Of a stretch of DNA of 64,000 bases, positions 1-8,916 are shown in pieces. The stretch's first letter is position 1. Every line of letters starts with the position of its first letter. The stretch is from Streptomyces liangshanensis (GTDB lineage: Bacteria; Actinomycetota; Actinomycetes; Streptomycetales; Streptomycetaceae). The DNA lies in contig NZ_CP050177.1 of the NCBI RefSeq assembly GCF_011694815.1, positions 5,930,001 through 5,994,000 on the forward strand, read 5' to 3'. Under the pieces are notes generated by a model, which saw nothing but the letters and a program-made list of their open reading frames with translations, made no database searches and was not told the origin of the DNA. The position numbers and the translations under genes were made by a program.

Positions 1-84
1 TGTCGGTGCCGAGTCGTAGACTCCACGCTGTCCCCCCAGACTGTTCCGCAGCCTGTCGATCGCCGTTCGCCGGAGGCCCCCGTC

Positions 85-3000
85 GTGACCAAGCCGCCCT
101 TCACGCACCTGCATGTCCACACCCAGTACTCCCTGCTGGACGGTGCCGCGCGGCTCGGCGACATGTTCAAGGCCTGCGGTGAGATGGGCATGTCCCACAT
201 CGCCATGACGGACCACGGGAACCTGCACGGGGCCTACGACTTCTTCCACCAGGCGAAGAAGGCCGGCGTCACCCCGATCATCGGGATCGAGGCGTACGTC
301 GCCCCCGAGTCACGGCGCAACAAGCGGAAGATCCAGTGGGGCCAGCCGCACCAGAAGCGTGACGACGTGTCCGGTTCCGGTGGGTACACCCACAAGACGA
401 TCTGGGCGGCGAACGCGAAGGGGCTGCACAACCTCTTCCGCCTCTCCTCCGACGCGTACGCCGAGGGCTGGCTGACGAAGTGGCCGCGGATGGACAAGGA
501 GACCATCGCCCAGTGGTCCGAGGGCCTGATCGCCTCCACCGGCTGCCCCTCCGGCGAGGTCCAGACCCGGCTGCGCCTCGGCCAGTTCGACGACGCGCTC
601 AAGGCGGCCTCCGAGTACCAGGACATCTTCGGCAAGGACCGGTACTTCCTGGAGCTCATGGACCACGGCATCGAGATCGAACGGCGGGTCAGGGACGGCC
701 TGCTGGAGATCGGCCAGAAGCTGGGCATCCCGCCGCTGGTCACCAACGACTCGCACTACACGTACGCGAACGAGGCCACCGCCCACGACGCGCTGCTCTG
801 CATCCAGACCGGCAAGAACCTCTCCGACCCGGACCGCTTCCGCTTCGACGGCACCGGCTACTACCTCAAGTCCACGGACGAGATGTACGCGGTGGACTCC
901 TCCGACGCCTGGCAGGAGGGCTGCGCCAACACCCTGCTGGTGGCGCAGCAGATCGACACCGAGGGCATGTTCCAGGAGCGGAACCTGATGCCCAAGTTCG
1001 ACATCCCCGAGGGCTTCACCGAGGTCAGCTGGTTCCGCGAGGAGACCATGCGCGGCATGGCCCGCCGCTACCCGGGCGGCATCCCGGACGACCGGCTCAA
1101 GCAGGTCGAGTACGAGATGGGCATCATCATCGACATGGGCTTCCCCGGGTACTTCCTGGTGGTCGCCGACTTCATCATGTGGGCCAAGAACAACGGCATC
1201 GCGGTGGGCCCGGGCCGCGGCTCGGCGGCCGGTTCGATCGTCTCGTACGCGATGGGCATCACCGACCTCGACCCGATCGAGCACGGGCTGATCTTCGAGC
1301 GGTTCCTCAACCCCGAGCGCATCTCGATGCCCGACGTCGACATCGACTTCGACGAGCGCCGGCGCGGCGAGGTCATCCGGTACGTGACGGAGAAGTACGG
1401 CGCCGACAAGGTCGCCATGATCGGCACGTACGGCAAGATCAAGGCCAAGAACGCGATCAAGGACTCCGCGCGCGTCCTCGGCTACCCGTACGCGATGGGC
1501 GACCGCCTCACCAAGGCCATGCCCGCCGACGTCCTCGGCAAGGGCATCGACCTCAACGGCATCACCGACCCCAAGCACCCGCGCTACAGCGAGGCGGGCG
1601 AGATCCGGGGGATGTACGAGAACGAACCGGACGTCAAGAAGGTCATCGACACCGCCAAGGGCGTCGAGGGCCTGGTCCGGCAGATGGGCGTGCACGCGGC
1701 CGGCGTCATCATGTCCAGCGAGCCGATCGTCGACCACGCCCCGATCTGGGTCCGGCACACCGACGGGGTGACCATCACCCAGTGGGACTACCCCCAGTGC
1801 GAGTCGCTCGGCCTGCTCAAGATGGACTTCCTGGGGCTGCGCAACCTCACGATCATGGACGACGCCGTCAAGATGGTGAAGGCCAACAAGGGCATCGACC
1901 TCGACCTGCTCGCGCTGCCGCTGACCGACCCCACCACGTACGAACTGCTCTGCCGCGGTGACACCCTCGGCGTCTTCCAGTTCGACGGCGGGCCCATGCG
2001 CTCCCTGCTGCGCCTGATGAAGCCCGACAACTTCGAGGACATTTCCGCCGTCTCGGCCCTCTACCGGCCGGGCCCGATGGGCATGAACTCGCACACGAAC
2101 TACGCGCTGCGCAAGAACGGCCAGCAGGAGATCACCCCGATCCACCCGGAGCTGGAGGAGCCGCTCAAGGAGATCCTCGGCCTCACCCACGGCCTGATCG
2201 TGTACCAGGAGCAGGTGCAGAAGGCCGCCCAGATCATCGCCGGGTACTCCCTGGGCGAGGCCGACATCCTGCGCCGCGTGATGGGCAAGAAGAAGGCCGA
2301 CGAGCTGGCGAAGAACTTCGTCCTCTTCCAGGCCGGCGCCAAGAAGAACGGCTACTCGGACGAGGCGATCCAGGCCCTGTGGGACGTCCTGGTGCCGTTC
2401 GCCGGATACGCCTTCAACAAGGCCCACTCCTCCGCGTACGGCCTGGTCACCTACTGGACCGCGTACCTGAAGGCGAACTACCCCGCCGAGTACATGGCGG
2501 CCCTGCTGACCTCGGTGAAGGACGACAAGGACAAGTCGGCCGTCTACCTCAACGAGTGCCGGCGCATGGGCATCAAGGTGCTCCCGCCGAACGTCAACGA
2601 GTCGCAGTCGAACTTCGCCGCCCAGGGTGACGACGTGATCCTCTTCGGCCTGACCGCGATCAGGAACGTGGGGCAGAACGTCGTCGACTCGATCATCCGG
2701 TGCCGCAAGGCGAAGGGGAAGTACACCAGCTTCCCCGACTTCCTGGACAAGGTCGAGGTCGTCGTCTGCAACAAGCGCACCGTCGAGTCGCTGATCAAGG
2801 CCGGCGCCTTCGACGAGATGAAGCACACCCGCAAGGGGCTCGTCGCCCACCACGAACCGATGATCGACAACGTGGTCGCGGTGAAGCGCAAGGAGGCCGA
2901 GGGGCAGTTCGACCTCTTCGGCGGGATGGGCGACGAGGCCACCGACGAGCCCGGCTTCGGCCTCGACGTCGAGTTCTCCGACGTCGAGTGGGATAAGTCG

Positions 3001-3624
3001 TACCTCCTCGCGCAGGAGCGGGAGATGCTCGGCCTGTACGTCTCCGACCACCCGCTCTTCGGTCTCGAACACGTGCTGTCCGACAAGTCCGACGCGGCGA
3101 TCTCCCAGCTCACCGGGGGTGAGCACGCGGACGGCGCGGTCGTCACCATCGGCGGCATCATCTCCGGCCTCCAGCGCAAGATGACCAAGCAGGGCAACGC
3201 CTGGGCCATCGCCACCGTCGAGGACCTGGCCGGGTCCATCGAGTGCATGTTCTTCCCCGCCACCTACCAGCTGGTCTCCACCCAGCTCGTCGAGGACACC
3301 GTGGTCTTCGTCAAGGGCCGCCTCGACAAGCGCGAGGACATCCCCCGGCTGGTCGCCATGGAGCTCCAGGTGCCCGACGTGTCGTCCGCCGGCACGGACG
3401 CGCCCGTCGTCATCACGATCCCCACGGTGAAGGTCACCCCGCCGATGATCAGCCGCCTCGGCGAGATCCTCGGCCACCACCGGGGCAACTCCGAGGTCCG
3501 GATCAAGCTCCAGGGGGCCAGGAAGACGACGGTCCTGAGGCTCGACCGGCACCGGGTCCAGCCGGACGCGGCGCTCTTCGGCGACCTCAAGGTGCTGCTG
3601 GGCCCGGCCTGCCTGGCCGGCTGA
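85..3624 (+). CDS. dnaE: DNA polymerase III alpha subunit (DnaE1)
   Basis: Replicative C-family DNA polymerase, 1179 aa, the usual length for actinobacterial DnaE1. The N-terminal PHP domain keeps its metal-binding motifs (H8, H10, H12 in HLHVHT; D43-H44 in TDHGN). In mycobacterial DnaE1 an intact PHP domain is known to supply 3'-5' proofreading. The polymerase catalytic motif PDVDIDF lies near residues 418-424, a helix-hairpin-helix region near 870, and the beta-clamp/OB-fold region (VVTIGGIISGLQRK) near 1010-1050. The GTG start at 85 has a GGAGG site 8 nt upstream. A strong hairpin follows the stop codon. It stands as a single gene, with its promoter probably left of the window. Confidence 0.98.
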   Translation: MTKPPFTHLHVHTQYSLLDGAARLGDMFKACGEMGMSHIAMTDHGNLHGAYDFFHQAKKAGVTPIIGIEAYVAPESRRNKRKIQWGQPHQKRDDVSGSGGYTHKTIWAANAKGLHNLFRLSSDAYAEGWLTKWPRMDKETIAQWSEGLIASTGCPSGEVQTRLRLGQFDDALKAASEYQDIFGKDRYFLELMDHGIEIERRVRDGLLEIGQKLGIPPLVTNDSHYTYANEATAHDALLCIQTGKNLSDPDRFRFDGTGYYLKSTDEMYAVDSSDAWQEGCANTLLVAQQIDTEGMFQERNLMPKFDIPEGFTEVSWFREETMRGMARRYPGGIPDDRLKQVEYEMGIIIDMGFPGYFLVVADFIMWAKNNGIAVGPGRGSAAGSIVSYAMGITDLDPIEHGLIFERFLNPERISMPDVDIDFDERRRGEVIRYVTEKYGADKVAMIGTYGKIKAKNAIKDSARVLGYPYAMGDRLTKAMPADVLGKGIDLNGITDPKHPRYSEAGEIRGMYENEPDVKKVIDTAKGVEGLVRQMGVHAAGVIMSSEPIVDHAPIWVRHTDGVTITQWDYPQCESLGLLKMDFLGLRNLTIMDDAVKMVKANKGIDLDLLALPLTDPTTYELLCRGDTLGVFQFDGGPMRSLLRLMKPDNFEDISAVSALYRPGPMGMNSHTNYALRKNGQQEITPIHPELEEPLKEILGLTHGLIVYQEQVQKAAQIIAGYSLGEADILRRVMGKKKADELAKNFVLFQAGAKKNGYSDEAIQALWDVLVPFAGYAFNKAHSSAYGLVTYWTAYLKANYPAEYMAALLTSVKDDKDKSAVYLNECRRMGIKVLPPNVNESQSNFAAQGDDVILFGLTAIRNVGQNVVDSIIRCRKAKGKYTSFPDFLDKVEVVVCNKRTVESLIKAGAFDEMKHTRKGLVAHHEPMIDNVVAVKRKEAEGQFDLFGGMGDEATDEPGFGLDVEFSDVEWDKSYLLAQEREMLGLYVSDHPLFGLEHVLSDKSDAAISQLTGGEHADGAVVTIGGIISGLQRKMTKQGNAWAIATVEDLAGSIECMFFPATYQLVSTQLVEDTVVFVKGRLDKREDIPRLVAMELQVPDVSSAGTDAPVVITIPTVKVTPPMISRLGEILGHHRGNSEVRIKLQGARKTTVLRLDRHRVQPDAALFGDLKVLLGPACLAG

Positions 3625-3641
3625 GCCACCCCGTACCGCAT

Positions 3642-3683
3642 GCCTGAGGGGCACGCCCGGATCACCGGGCGTGCCCCTCAGGC
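3642..3683. terminator. Bidirectional intrinsic terminator hairpin
   Basis: Perfect 19-bp inverted repeat with an ATCA loop (arms 3642-3660 and 3665-3683). It sits between the convergent ends of dnaE and the small minus-strand gene, so it can serve both. There is no U-tract, as is usual in Streptomyces. Confidence 0.85.
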
Positions 3684-3700
3684 GTGAGCGGCCGGCCGCG

Positions 3701-3871
3701 TCAGTTGTGGCCGAAGCGCTTCTGCTTGCCCTTGTGCGGCATGTCCGACGGGGTTATCCGGGACTGCACCTGCTCCGAGCGGTCCTCGGACGACCGGGAC
3801 TCCTCGGAGCCGCGCGCCTCCGTCGACGGGGCCTGCTGCTTGTTGCGGTCACGGTTCTTGTTCTTCGCCAT
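3701..3871 (-). CDS. Small basic/polar hypothetical protein (56 aa)
   Basis: A 56-codon frame starting MAKNKNRDRNKQQ and ending KGKQKRFGHN. It is lysine/arginine-rich at both ends with a Ser/Glu-rich middle (GSEESRSSEDRSEQ), and is probably disordered and cytoplasmic. The ATG is preceded by a strong AGGAGG-like site with good spacing, the main reason for calling it real. No cysteines or membrane segment are seen. It is convergent with dnaE and shares its terminator. Similar short peptides are annotated as hypothetical in other Streptomyces (recalled, not searched). Function unknown. One codon is ATA, rare at this GC content. Confidence 0.72.
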   Translation of the reverse strand: MAKNKNRDRNKQQAPSTEARGSEESRSSEDRSEQVQSRITPSDMPHKGKQKRFGHN

Positions 3872-3929
3872 GAAGATGCCTCCTGAGACGGTCCCGGGAC
3901 CGGGACGCGTTCAGACTCACATATGACAT

Positions 3930-3944
3930 AAAATGCCGCATTTT
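3930..3944. promoter_or_regulatory. AT-rich palindrome in a divergent intergenic region
   Basis: AAAATGCCGCATTTT has 7-bp arms around one central C. It lies between the small minus-strand gene (start 3871) and the plus-strand NYN gene (start 4114), inside an AT-rich patch that stands out from the surroundings. Its symmetry and position suggest an operator or a core promoter; no regulator is identified. Confidence 0.45.
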
Positions 3945-4113
3945 GGATCATTGCGCTGGGTAGTGAGCCCATGTCACGGGGCGGGTGTGCGATACGCCAC
4001 GCCGATGATCGAGTTCCGGACGTCAAGCCTCCTGCCGTCGGGCAGACTCGAAGGAAACCCGCAGTAACTCCCGATCGCCCGATCCCGAGGTTGCCGAAAG
4101 AGGGGTGGAACAC

Positions 4114-5457
4114 GTGGATCGCTGCGTCGTCCTGGTGGACGCCGGATACTTGCTGGGCGCCGCGGCGAGTCTCCTCGCCGGGGAACCGGCCCGCTCGCGC
4201 ATCACCGTCGACCACGCCGCGCTGATCCAGGGCCTGCGCGAGCGGGCCGAGGCGGACACGGAACAGCCCCTGCTCCGGATCTACTGGTTCGACGGCGCCC
4301 CCGACCGCGTCCCCCAGCCCGAGCACCGGAGGCTGCGGGTCATGCCCCGCGTGACGGTCCGGCTGGGCGCGCTGACCCGGAGCGACGGGCGCTGGGCGCA
4401 GAAGGGCGTGGACGCCGCGATGCACGCGGAGCTGACCGAACTGGCCAGAAACCGCGCCTGCTCGGACGTGGTGCTCGTGACCGGTGACGGGGATCTGCTG
4501 CCCGGGCTGATGTCCGCCAAGGAACACGGCGTCGCGGTGCACCTGTGGGCCGTGCAGGCCGCGGACGGCGACTACAACCAGTCCGAGGACCTGGTGGCCG
4601 AGGCGGACGAGCGGCGGGTGCTCGACCGGGTGTGGATCACCAAGGCGGTACGGGCCAGGGAGACGGGCGGGGTGTGCCCGCCGCCGCCCGTGCCGCGCCC
4701 GGAGATCGCGGCGATCCTGTCGGCGCCCCTGCCGGAGTCGGCCTCGGCCTCCGGGGCGGGGGCGGCCTCGGGGGAGGCGGGGGGCGGCGAGGAGGCGGCT
4801 GCGCCGGGCGGGGCGGGGGTGGGGGCGGGGGCCGCGGGGCGGAACGGGTCGGGGCCGGCTGACCACGCGCCCGCCGCGGACGCGGACGCGTCTCCGGCGC
4901 CCGGGGGGCGGGGGGTGCCGACGCCCAAGGACCTCGCGAGCCTGCGGGCGCCGCTGGCACCTGCGGGGGCTGCCGGTGGTGGCGTCGGTGCGGGTGCGGG
5001 TGCGGGCGCCGGTACGGGTGCTGGTGCGACGCTTCGGTGGTCGTCGGACAAGGGGTGGGTCGAGCGGCCCGGGGGCGGGGGTGGCGGCGCTACGGCGGGC
5101 GAGCCGCCCGAGACGGCGTCGCTGCCGACGCTGGCCCAGCTCACGAGCGCGGAGCAGCGGTGGGCGGACCGGGAGGAGGACATCACCACGGTGGGGGGTG
5201 ACCCCTTCGAGGTGGGTCAGGTCTTCGCGCGGCGGTGGATGGAGAGGTTGCCGGAGGCGGGGCATGTGCAGAAGCTCTCGGTGATGTACCCGCGGGTGCC
5301 GCACCGGATCGACGGGGAGCTGTTGCGGTACGCGGCGCGGTTCGGGTTGCTGGCGCACAAGGACGACCAGATCGACGAGCATGACCGGTACGCGATTCGA
5401 GCGGGCTTCTGGCGCGAGATCGACGTCCGCGCCACCGAGTCGGCCCCACCCGCGTAG
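4114..5457 (+). CDS. NYN-domain (PIN-like) ribonuclease family protein
   Basis: The first ~170 residues form a NYN/PIN-like fold: VLVDAGYLL near the N-terminus (Asp9), then KGVDAAMHAEL and VTGDGDLLPG, which carry the acidic residues that bind catalytic metal in this family. A low-complexity Gly/Ala/Pro linker follows (about residues 205-330, with GAGAGAGTG runs), then a conserved C-terminal domain of ~110 aa (from about WADREEDITTVGGDPFEVGQVF) that resembles a winged helix or OST-HTH-like module. The open frame extends to a GTG at 4105, but an AAAGAGGGG site 8 nt before the GTG at 4114 favours 4114. Substrate unknown; an RNA-cleaving role is inferred from the fold. Confidence 0.85.
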   Translation: MDRCVVLVDAGYLLGAAASLLAGEPARSRITVDHAALIQGLRERAEADTEQPLLRIYWFDGAPDRVPQPEHRRLRVMPRVTVRLGALTRSDGRWAQKGVDAAMHAELTELARNRACSDVVLVTGDGDLLPGLMSAKEHGVAVHLWAVQAADGDYNQSEDLVAEADERRVLDRVWITKAVRARETGGVCPPPPVPRPEIAAILSAPLPESASASGAGAASGEAGGGEEAAAPGGAGVGAGAAGRNGSGPADHAPAADADASPAPGGRGVPTPKDLASLRAPLAPAGAAGGGVGAGAGAGAGTGAGATLRWSSDKGWVERPGGGGGGATAGEPPETASLPTLAQLTSAEQRWADREEDITTVGGDPFEVGQVFARRWMERLPEAGHVQKLSVMYPRVPHRIDGELLRYAARFGLLAHKDDQIDEHDRYAIRAGFWREIDVRATESAPPA

Positions 5458-5468
5458 CGCGGCTCAAC

Positions 5469-5684
5469 GATGTCCTCAAACGCCGGACGGGCTTGGTTTG
5501 TGCGTCGGCCCGTTGCGCGGGCGCGGCTTAAAGATGTCCTCAATCGCCGGACGGGCTGGATTGTTGCGCCCGTTGTCCCGTGCGGGTCAAAGACGTCCTC
5601 AATCGCCGGACGGGCTTGAGAGGGGTTGCGGTCGGTCGTGACCGTTGCGGTTACCGATGTCCTCAATCGCCGGACGGGCTTGAT
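5469..5684 (+). repeat. Four direct copies of the ~25-bp interspersed repeat
   Basis: Copies of GTCCTCAATCGCCGGACGGG followed by CTTGA lie at 5469-5495 (with AAACG in place of AATCG), 5533-5558, 5592-5619 and 5656-5684. Spacing is 59-64 bp. The intervening sequence differs, so these are separate short elements rather than one tandem duplication. Confidence 0.9.
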
Positions 5685-5744
5685 TTGTGCGGGCGCGCGC
5701 CTGGGAGGGGGGCGGGTAGGGGTCGTGTCCGGAACGTAGAGCGT

Positions 5745-5801
5745 GTTTTGTGTCGCGTGATGGGGGTTGCCGTCAACAAGTGGTTGCGCGCGACGTAAAA
5801 C
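5745..5801. repeat. AT-rich imperfect inverted repeat
   Basis: GTTTTGTGTCGCG (5745-5757) pairs with CGCGACGTAAAAC (5789-5801) at 11 of 13 positions, with a GTTG-CCGT-CAAC near-palindrome in the loop. It is unusually AT-rich for this gap and could fold as an RNA stem or bind a protein. No gene was found here. The rest of the 5458-5973 gap holds only repeat copies and the start-proximal -10 of the next gene. Confidence 0.4.
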
Positions 5802-5877
5802 ATGCAGTGCAGGACATGGCCCCTGGCCGAACCCCGGCGACAGCCCGCGGATCGGATCCGGCTCGCAGCGGGCAAAA

Positions 5878-5902
5878 TCAAGCCCGTCCGGCGATTGAGG
5901 AC
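5878..5902 (-). repeat. Inverted copy of the interspersed repeat
   Basis: TCAAGCCCGTCCGGCGATTG followed by AGGAC is the reverse complement of the four direct copies at 5469-5684. A transcript running through both could form long stems. Confidence 0.9.
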
Positions 5903-5960
5903 AAAGGCGGTGCGCGACGCCTAGTGCGCCCCCGAAATACCGGCTCCCCCCAACACCCCG

Positions 5961-5966
5961 TACGCT
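5961..5966 (+). promoter_or_regulatory. -10-like hexamer for a leaderless start
   Basis: TACGCT ends 7 nt before the GTG at 5974, and no Shine-Dalgarno sequence is visible. This fits a leaderless mRNA. Confidence 0.4.
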
Positions 5967-5973
5967 CAGGCGT

Positions 5974-6954
5974 GTGAGTACGGTGTGCGTCGTCCGCGAT
6001 CTGGTCAAGACGTACCCCGCCGCGCGCGGCAGACGGGGCGCCCCGGCGACGCCGGAAGTGCGGGCCACCGACGGGATCAGCCTGGACGTGCGCCGCGGGG
6101 AGATCTTCGGGCTGCTCGGACCGAACGGCGCCGGCAAGTCCACCCTCGTCCGCCAGATCACCGGCCTCATGCGCCCCGACTCCGGCAGCGTCGAACTGCT
6201 CGGGCACGACCTCGTGGGCCACCCCGAGCGGGCCGCCCGCCTCATCGGCTACCTCGGCCAGGAGTCCACCGCGCTCGACGAGCTGACCGTGGCGCTCGCC
6301 GCCGAGACGACCGGCCGCCTCCGCGGGCTCTCGCTGCGCGCCGCGCGCGCCGAGCGGGACGCCGTGCTGGCCGAGCTGGGGCTCACCGAGATCGCCGGGC
6401 GCCCGCTCAAGAAGCTGTCGGGCGGGCAGCGCAGGCTGGCCTGTTTCGCCGCCGTGCTGGTCGGCGAACGCCCCGTACTGATCCTCGACGAACCCACCAC
6501 CGGCATGGACCCGGTCGCGCGCCGCGCGGTCTGGGCCGCCGTGGACCGCCGCCGGGCCGAGCACGGGGCGACGGTGGTGCTCGTCACCCACAACGTCATC
6601 GAGGCCGAGACCGTCCTCGACCGGGTCGCCGTCCTGGAACGCGGCAAGGTCATCGCCTGCGACACCCCCGCCGGGCTCAAGGAGCAGGTCGCGGGGGAGG
6701 TGCGGGTGGAGCTGGTGTGGCGCGAGCGCGCGCCGCTGGACGTGCCCGAGGTCGCCGCGCTGCGCGGTTCCGCGCAGGAGTCGGGGCGCCGCTGGGTGCT
6801 GCGGCTCGCGCCCGACGAGGCGCGGGCGGCGGTCGCCGCGGTGACCGGGGGCGAGGCCTTCGCGGCGCTGGACGACTTCACGCTGGCGACGCCCAGTCTG
6901 GAGGACGTGTACCTGGCGCTCGGAGGCCGGGCGAAGGGGCTGGTGAAGGCGTGA
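5974..6954 (+). CDS. ABC transporter ATP-binding protein (ABC-2/DrrA type)
   Basis: ATPase subunit of an ABC exporter, 326 aa. Walker A GPNGAGKST is at 49-57, signature LSGGQRR at 148-154, Walker B VLILDEP at 168-174 and the H-loop histidine at 206. The C-terminal ~110 aa resemble the extension of DrrA-like ATPases. The GTG start at 5974 is preceded closely by a -10-like TACGCT. The next plus-strand gene, 175 bp downstream, encodes the matching permease. Substrate unknown; the type is common among drug or lipid exporters. Confidence 0.93.
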   Translation: MSTVCVVRDLVKTYPAARGRRGAPATPEVRATDGISLDVRRGEIFGLLGPNGAGKSTLVRQITGLMRPDSGSVELLGHDLVGHPERAARLIGYLGQESTALDELTVALAAETTGRLRGLSLRAARAERDAVLAELGLTEIAGRPLKKLSGGQRRLACFAAVLVGERPVLILDEPTTGMDPVARRAVWAAVDRRRAEHGATVVLVTHNVIEAETVLDRVAVLERGKVIACDTPAGLKEQVAGEVRVELVWRERAPLDVPEVAALRGSAQESGRRWVLRLAPDEARAAVAAVTGGEAFAALDDFTLATPSLEDVYLALGGRAKGLVKA

Positions 6955-7129
6955 GCCGTGCCGGTGCCCGGGGCTGTGCCCGTGGCCGCGTCCGGGAGCA
7001 TGCCCGGGGCCGTACCCGCGTCCGTACGCGGGCGGCCGCCGCGCCGCCCGTGAGGGCCACGCCCACCACCTCCGCGCCGGACCGGGCGAAGAGGGCAACC
7101 CGTGCGTCTACGAACAGGAGCAGCGCCAG

Positions 7130-7981
7130 GTGAGCATCGTGCCGGCGGAGGCCGTGTCCGCGCGAGGCGGCGGGAGCGTGAGGGTGGCCCGGGAGAATTC
7201 CTCGGGGACGACGGCGGACGGCACGCCCGCGCCGCTCGCGCCGAGGGCGCGGCTGCTGCCCTCGCTGGCCGCGGTGTACCGCGCCCAGATGTCGCGGGCG
7301 AGGGTCGCCCGGATCCCGCTGCTGTTCGTCGCGACCTTCCAGTCGGTCGGGATCATGGTCCTGATGCGCGGGGTCGTGAACGGCGCGGAGGAGTCGCGGG
7401 CGGTGGTCGCGGGGGCCAGCGTCCTCGTGGTGGCGTTCGTGGCGCTCAACCTGCTCGCCCAGTACTTCGGGCACCTGCGGGCCAGCGGGGGACTCGACCA
7501 CTTCGCCACCCTGCCGGTGCCGCCCGCGGCGGTGGTGCTGGGTACGGCGGCGGCGTACGCGTCCTTCACGGTGCCGGGCGCGGTGTTCACGGCGGTCACC
7601 GGGAGCGTGCTCTTCCAGCTGCCGCTCGCCCACCTGTGGGTGCTGTTGCTCGTGATCCCCCCGGCCGGCGCGGCGCTCGCCGGGCTCGGGGCGGCGCTGG
7701 GGCTGCTCGCGCCGCGTCAGGAGCTGGCGACGCTGCTGGGGCAGCTCGGGATGTCCGCGGCCCTGCTGCTGGGCGTCCTGCCGGCGAACCGTTTGCCCGA
7801 GCCGGTCACCTGGGCGCGGGACCTGCTGCCGTCCACGTACGGCGTGGAGGCGCTCTCCCGGTCGTTCGACGCGCGTCCCGACTGGGTGGCGGTCTTCGTG
7901 GACCTGGGGGTGTGCGCGGCCGTCGGCGTGGTGTCGCTGGCCGTCGCGACGTGGGCGTACCGGCGTGCGGCGGTCCGGTGA
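7130..7981 (+). CDS. ABC-2 type transporter permease
   Basis: Integral membrane protein of 283 aa with a ~45-residue polar N-terminus and about six hydrophobic segments, beginning near RIPLLFVATFQSVGIMVLM and ending near CAAVGVVSLAVATWAY. This is the topology of ABC-2 permeases. An AGGAG site 9 nt before the GTG at 7130 fixes the start. It is the evident partner of the ATPase upstream. The 175-bp space between them (6955-7129) holds no gene I can support and reads as GC-rich filler. Confidence 0.87.
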   Translation: MSIVPAEAVSARGGGSVRVARENSSGTTADGTPAPLAPRARLLPSLAAVYRAQMSRARVARIPLLFVATFQSVGIMVLMRGVVNGAEESRAVVAGASVLVVAFVALNLLAQYFGHLRASGGLDHFATLPVPPAAVVLGTAAAYASFTVPGAVFTAVTGSVLFQLPLAHLWVLLLVIPPAGAALAGLGAALGLLAPRQELATLLGQLGMSAALLLGVLPANRLPEPVTWARDLLPSTYGVEALSRSFDARPDWVAVFVDLGVCAAVGVVSLAVATWAYRRAAVR

Positions 7982-8003
7982 GGCGGACGCCGGGCGCGCC
8001 TGG

Positions 8004-8009
8004 CACGAT
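8004..8009 (+). promoter_or_regulatory. -10-like hexamer for a leaderless start
   Basis: CACGAT ends 6 nt before the GTG at 8016, which has no ribosome-binding site. Confidence 0.35.
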
Positions 8010-8015
8010 GGCAGG

Positions 8016-8693
8016 GTGACCGCTCCCCTGACACCGCCTCACCAGCCGCGACACGATCCGTGGCAGACGCCGCCGGACGGCGCTTCCGGCGATTCCGGCT
8101 CCGATTCCGGCTCGGGTTCCGGGGACGGCTCCGTACCCGATGACAAGTCCGGCACGGGGGCCGAGGTGCGTACCGCGGTGGTCGTGACGGTGGCGCTCGC
8201 GGTCGCGGGGGTGCTGCTGGGGTTGCTGTGGCTGTGGCTCTCGCCGCGGATCCCGTTGGTCTCGGACGACACGGCCGTCTTCCTCAAGGACACGGAGGGG
8301 GAGGAGGCGATCGGCGCGGACGGGACGTTCGCGCTGCTGGGCCTCGGGTTCGGCGCGGTGGCCGCGGCGGTGGTCTTCCTCTTCCGCAAGCGGGGCGGGA
8401 TCGCGGTGGTCGTGGGGCTGGTGCTGGGCGGGCTGATCGGGTCGTTCCTGGCGTGGAAGGTCGGCGTGTGGCTGGGGCCGACGTCGGACGTGGTCGCGCA
8501 TGCGCGTGAGGTGGGGAAGGGGGTTACGTTCGACGCGCCGTTGAAGCTGAATGCCAAGGGGGCGTTGTTGGCGTGGCCTGTGGCGGCGATGGTGGTGAAC
8601 CTGGCGTTGACCGCGGTGTTCGGGCCTCGGGATCCTGAGCCCGAGTGGGACTGGAGTGCGTTCGGCACGCCGCCCGGGGGCGCCAAGCCGTGA
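8016..8693 (+). CDS. Actinobacterial membrane protein, DUF2567-like
   Basis: 225 aa. A disordered Asp/Ser/Gly-rich N-terminus (about 1-48) is followed by four hydrophobic segments at roughly 52-75, 100-120, 127-148 and 185-205. The layout matches my memory of the DUF2567 family that follows this ABC pair in other Streptomyces, but I could not confirm the family. The GTG at 8016 was chosen over an in-frame start at 7965 because of the CACGAT hexamer and because 7965 lies inside the upstream permease gene. No catalytic motif is seen; function unknown. Confidence 0.75.
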   Translation: MTAPLTPPHQPRHDPWQTPPDGASGDSGSDSGSGSGDGSVPDDKSGTGAEVRTAVVVTVALAVAGVLLGLLWLWLSPRIPLVSDDTAVFLKDTEGEEAIGADGTFALLGLGFGAVAAAVVFLFRKRGGIAVVVGLVLGGLIGSFLAWKVGVWLGPTSDVVAHAREVGKGVTFDAPLKLNAKGALLAWPVAAMVVNLALTAVFGPRDPEPEWDWSAFGTPPGGAKP

Positions 8694-8725
8694 AGGTGGC
8701 CCTTGCGGGGCCGTCCGCGTGACGC

Positions 8726-8907
8726 TGTTGTCCTCAAGCGCCGGACGGGCTTGATTGTGCCTGGGCGGGGTTGATTGGGGCCGCTGGCCGGTGGTGGGTG
8801 CGGGTTACTGATGTCCTCAATCGCCGGACGGGCTTAAGAGGGTGCCGGGGTGGGGTTGAGTTGGGCGCTGCGGGGCGGTGGGTGGTGTCCTCAAGCGCCG
8901 GACGGGC
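8726..8907 (+). repeat. Three direct copies of the interspersed repeat
   Basis: Cores at 8730-8754 (AAGCG variant), 8810-8835 (AATCG) and 8886-8907 (AAGCG, last bases degraded). They fill most of the gap between the membrane protein and the convergent ybaK. Confidence 0.88.
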
Positions 8908-8916
8908 CCAAGAAGG

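Noticed and set aside
310..3654. 1114-aa open frame opposite dnaE
   Set aside because: Arg/Val/Asp-biased shadow of the dnaE frame, typical of high-GC DNA; no family motif and no ribosome site.
5469..5684. CRISPR-like array
   Set aside because: Spacing is irregular, spacers are GC-rich and partly similar, one copy is inverted and no cas genes are present.
5381..5977. Short frames between the NYN and ABC genes (86, 72 and 75 aa)
   Set aside because: They translate interspersed repeats and have no start context.
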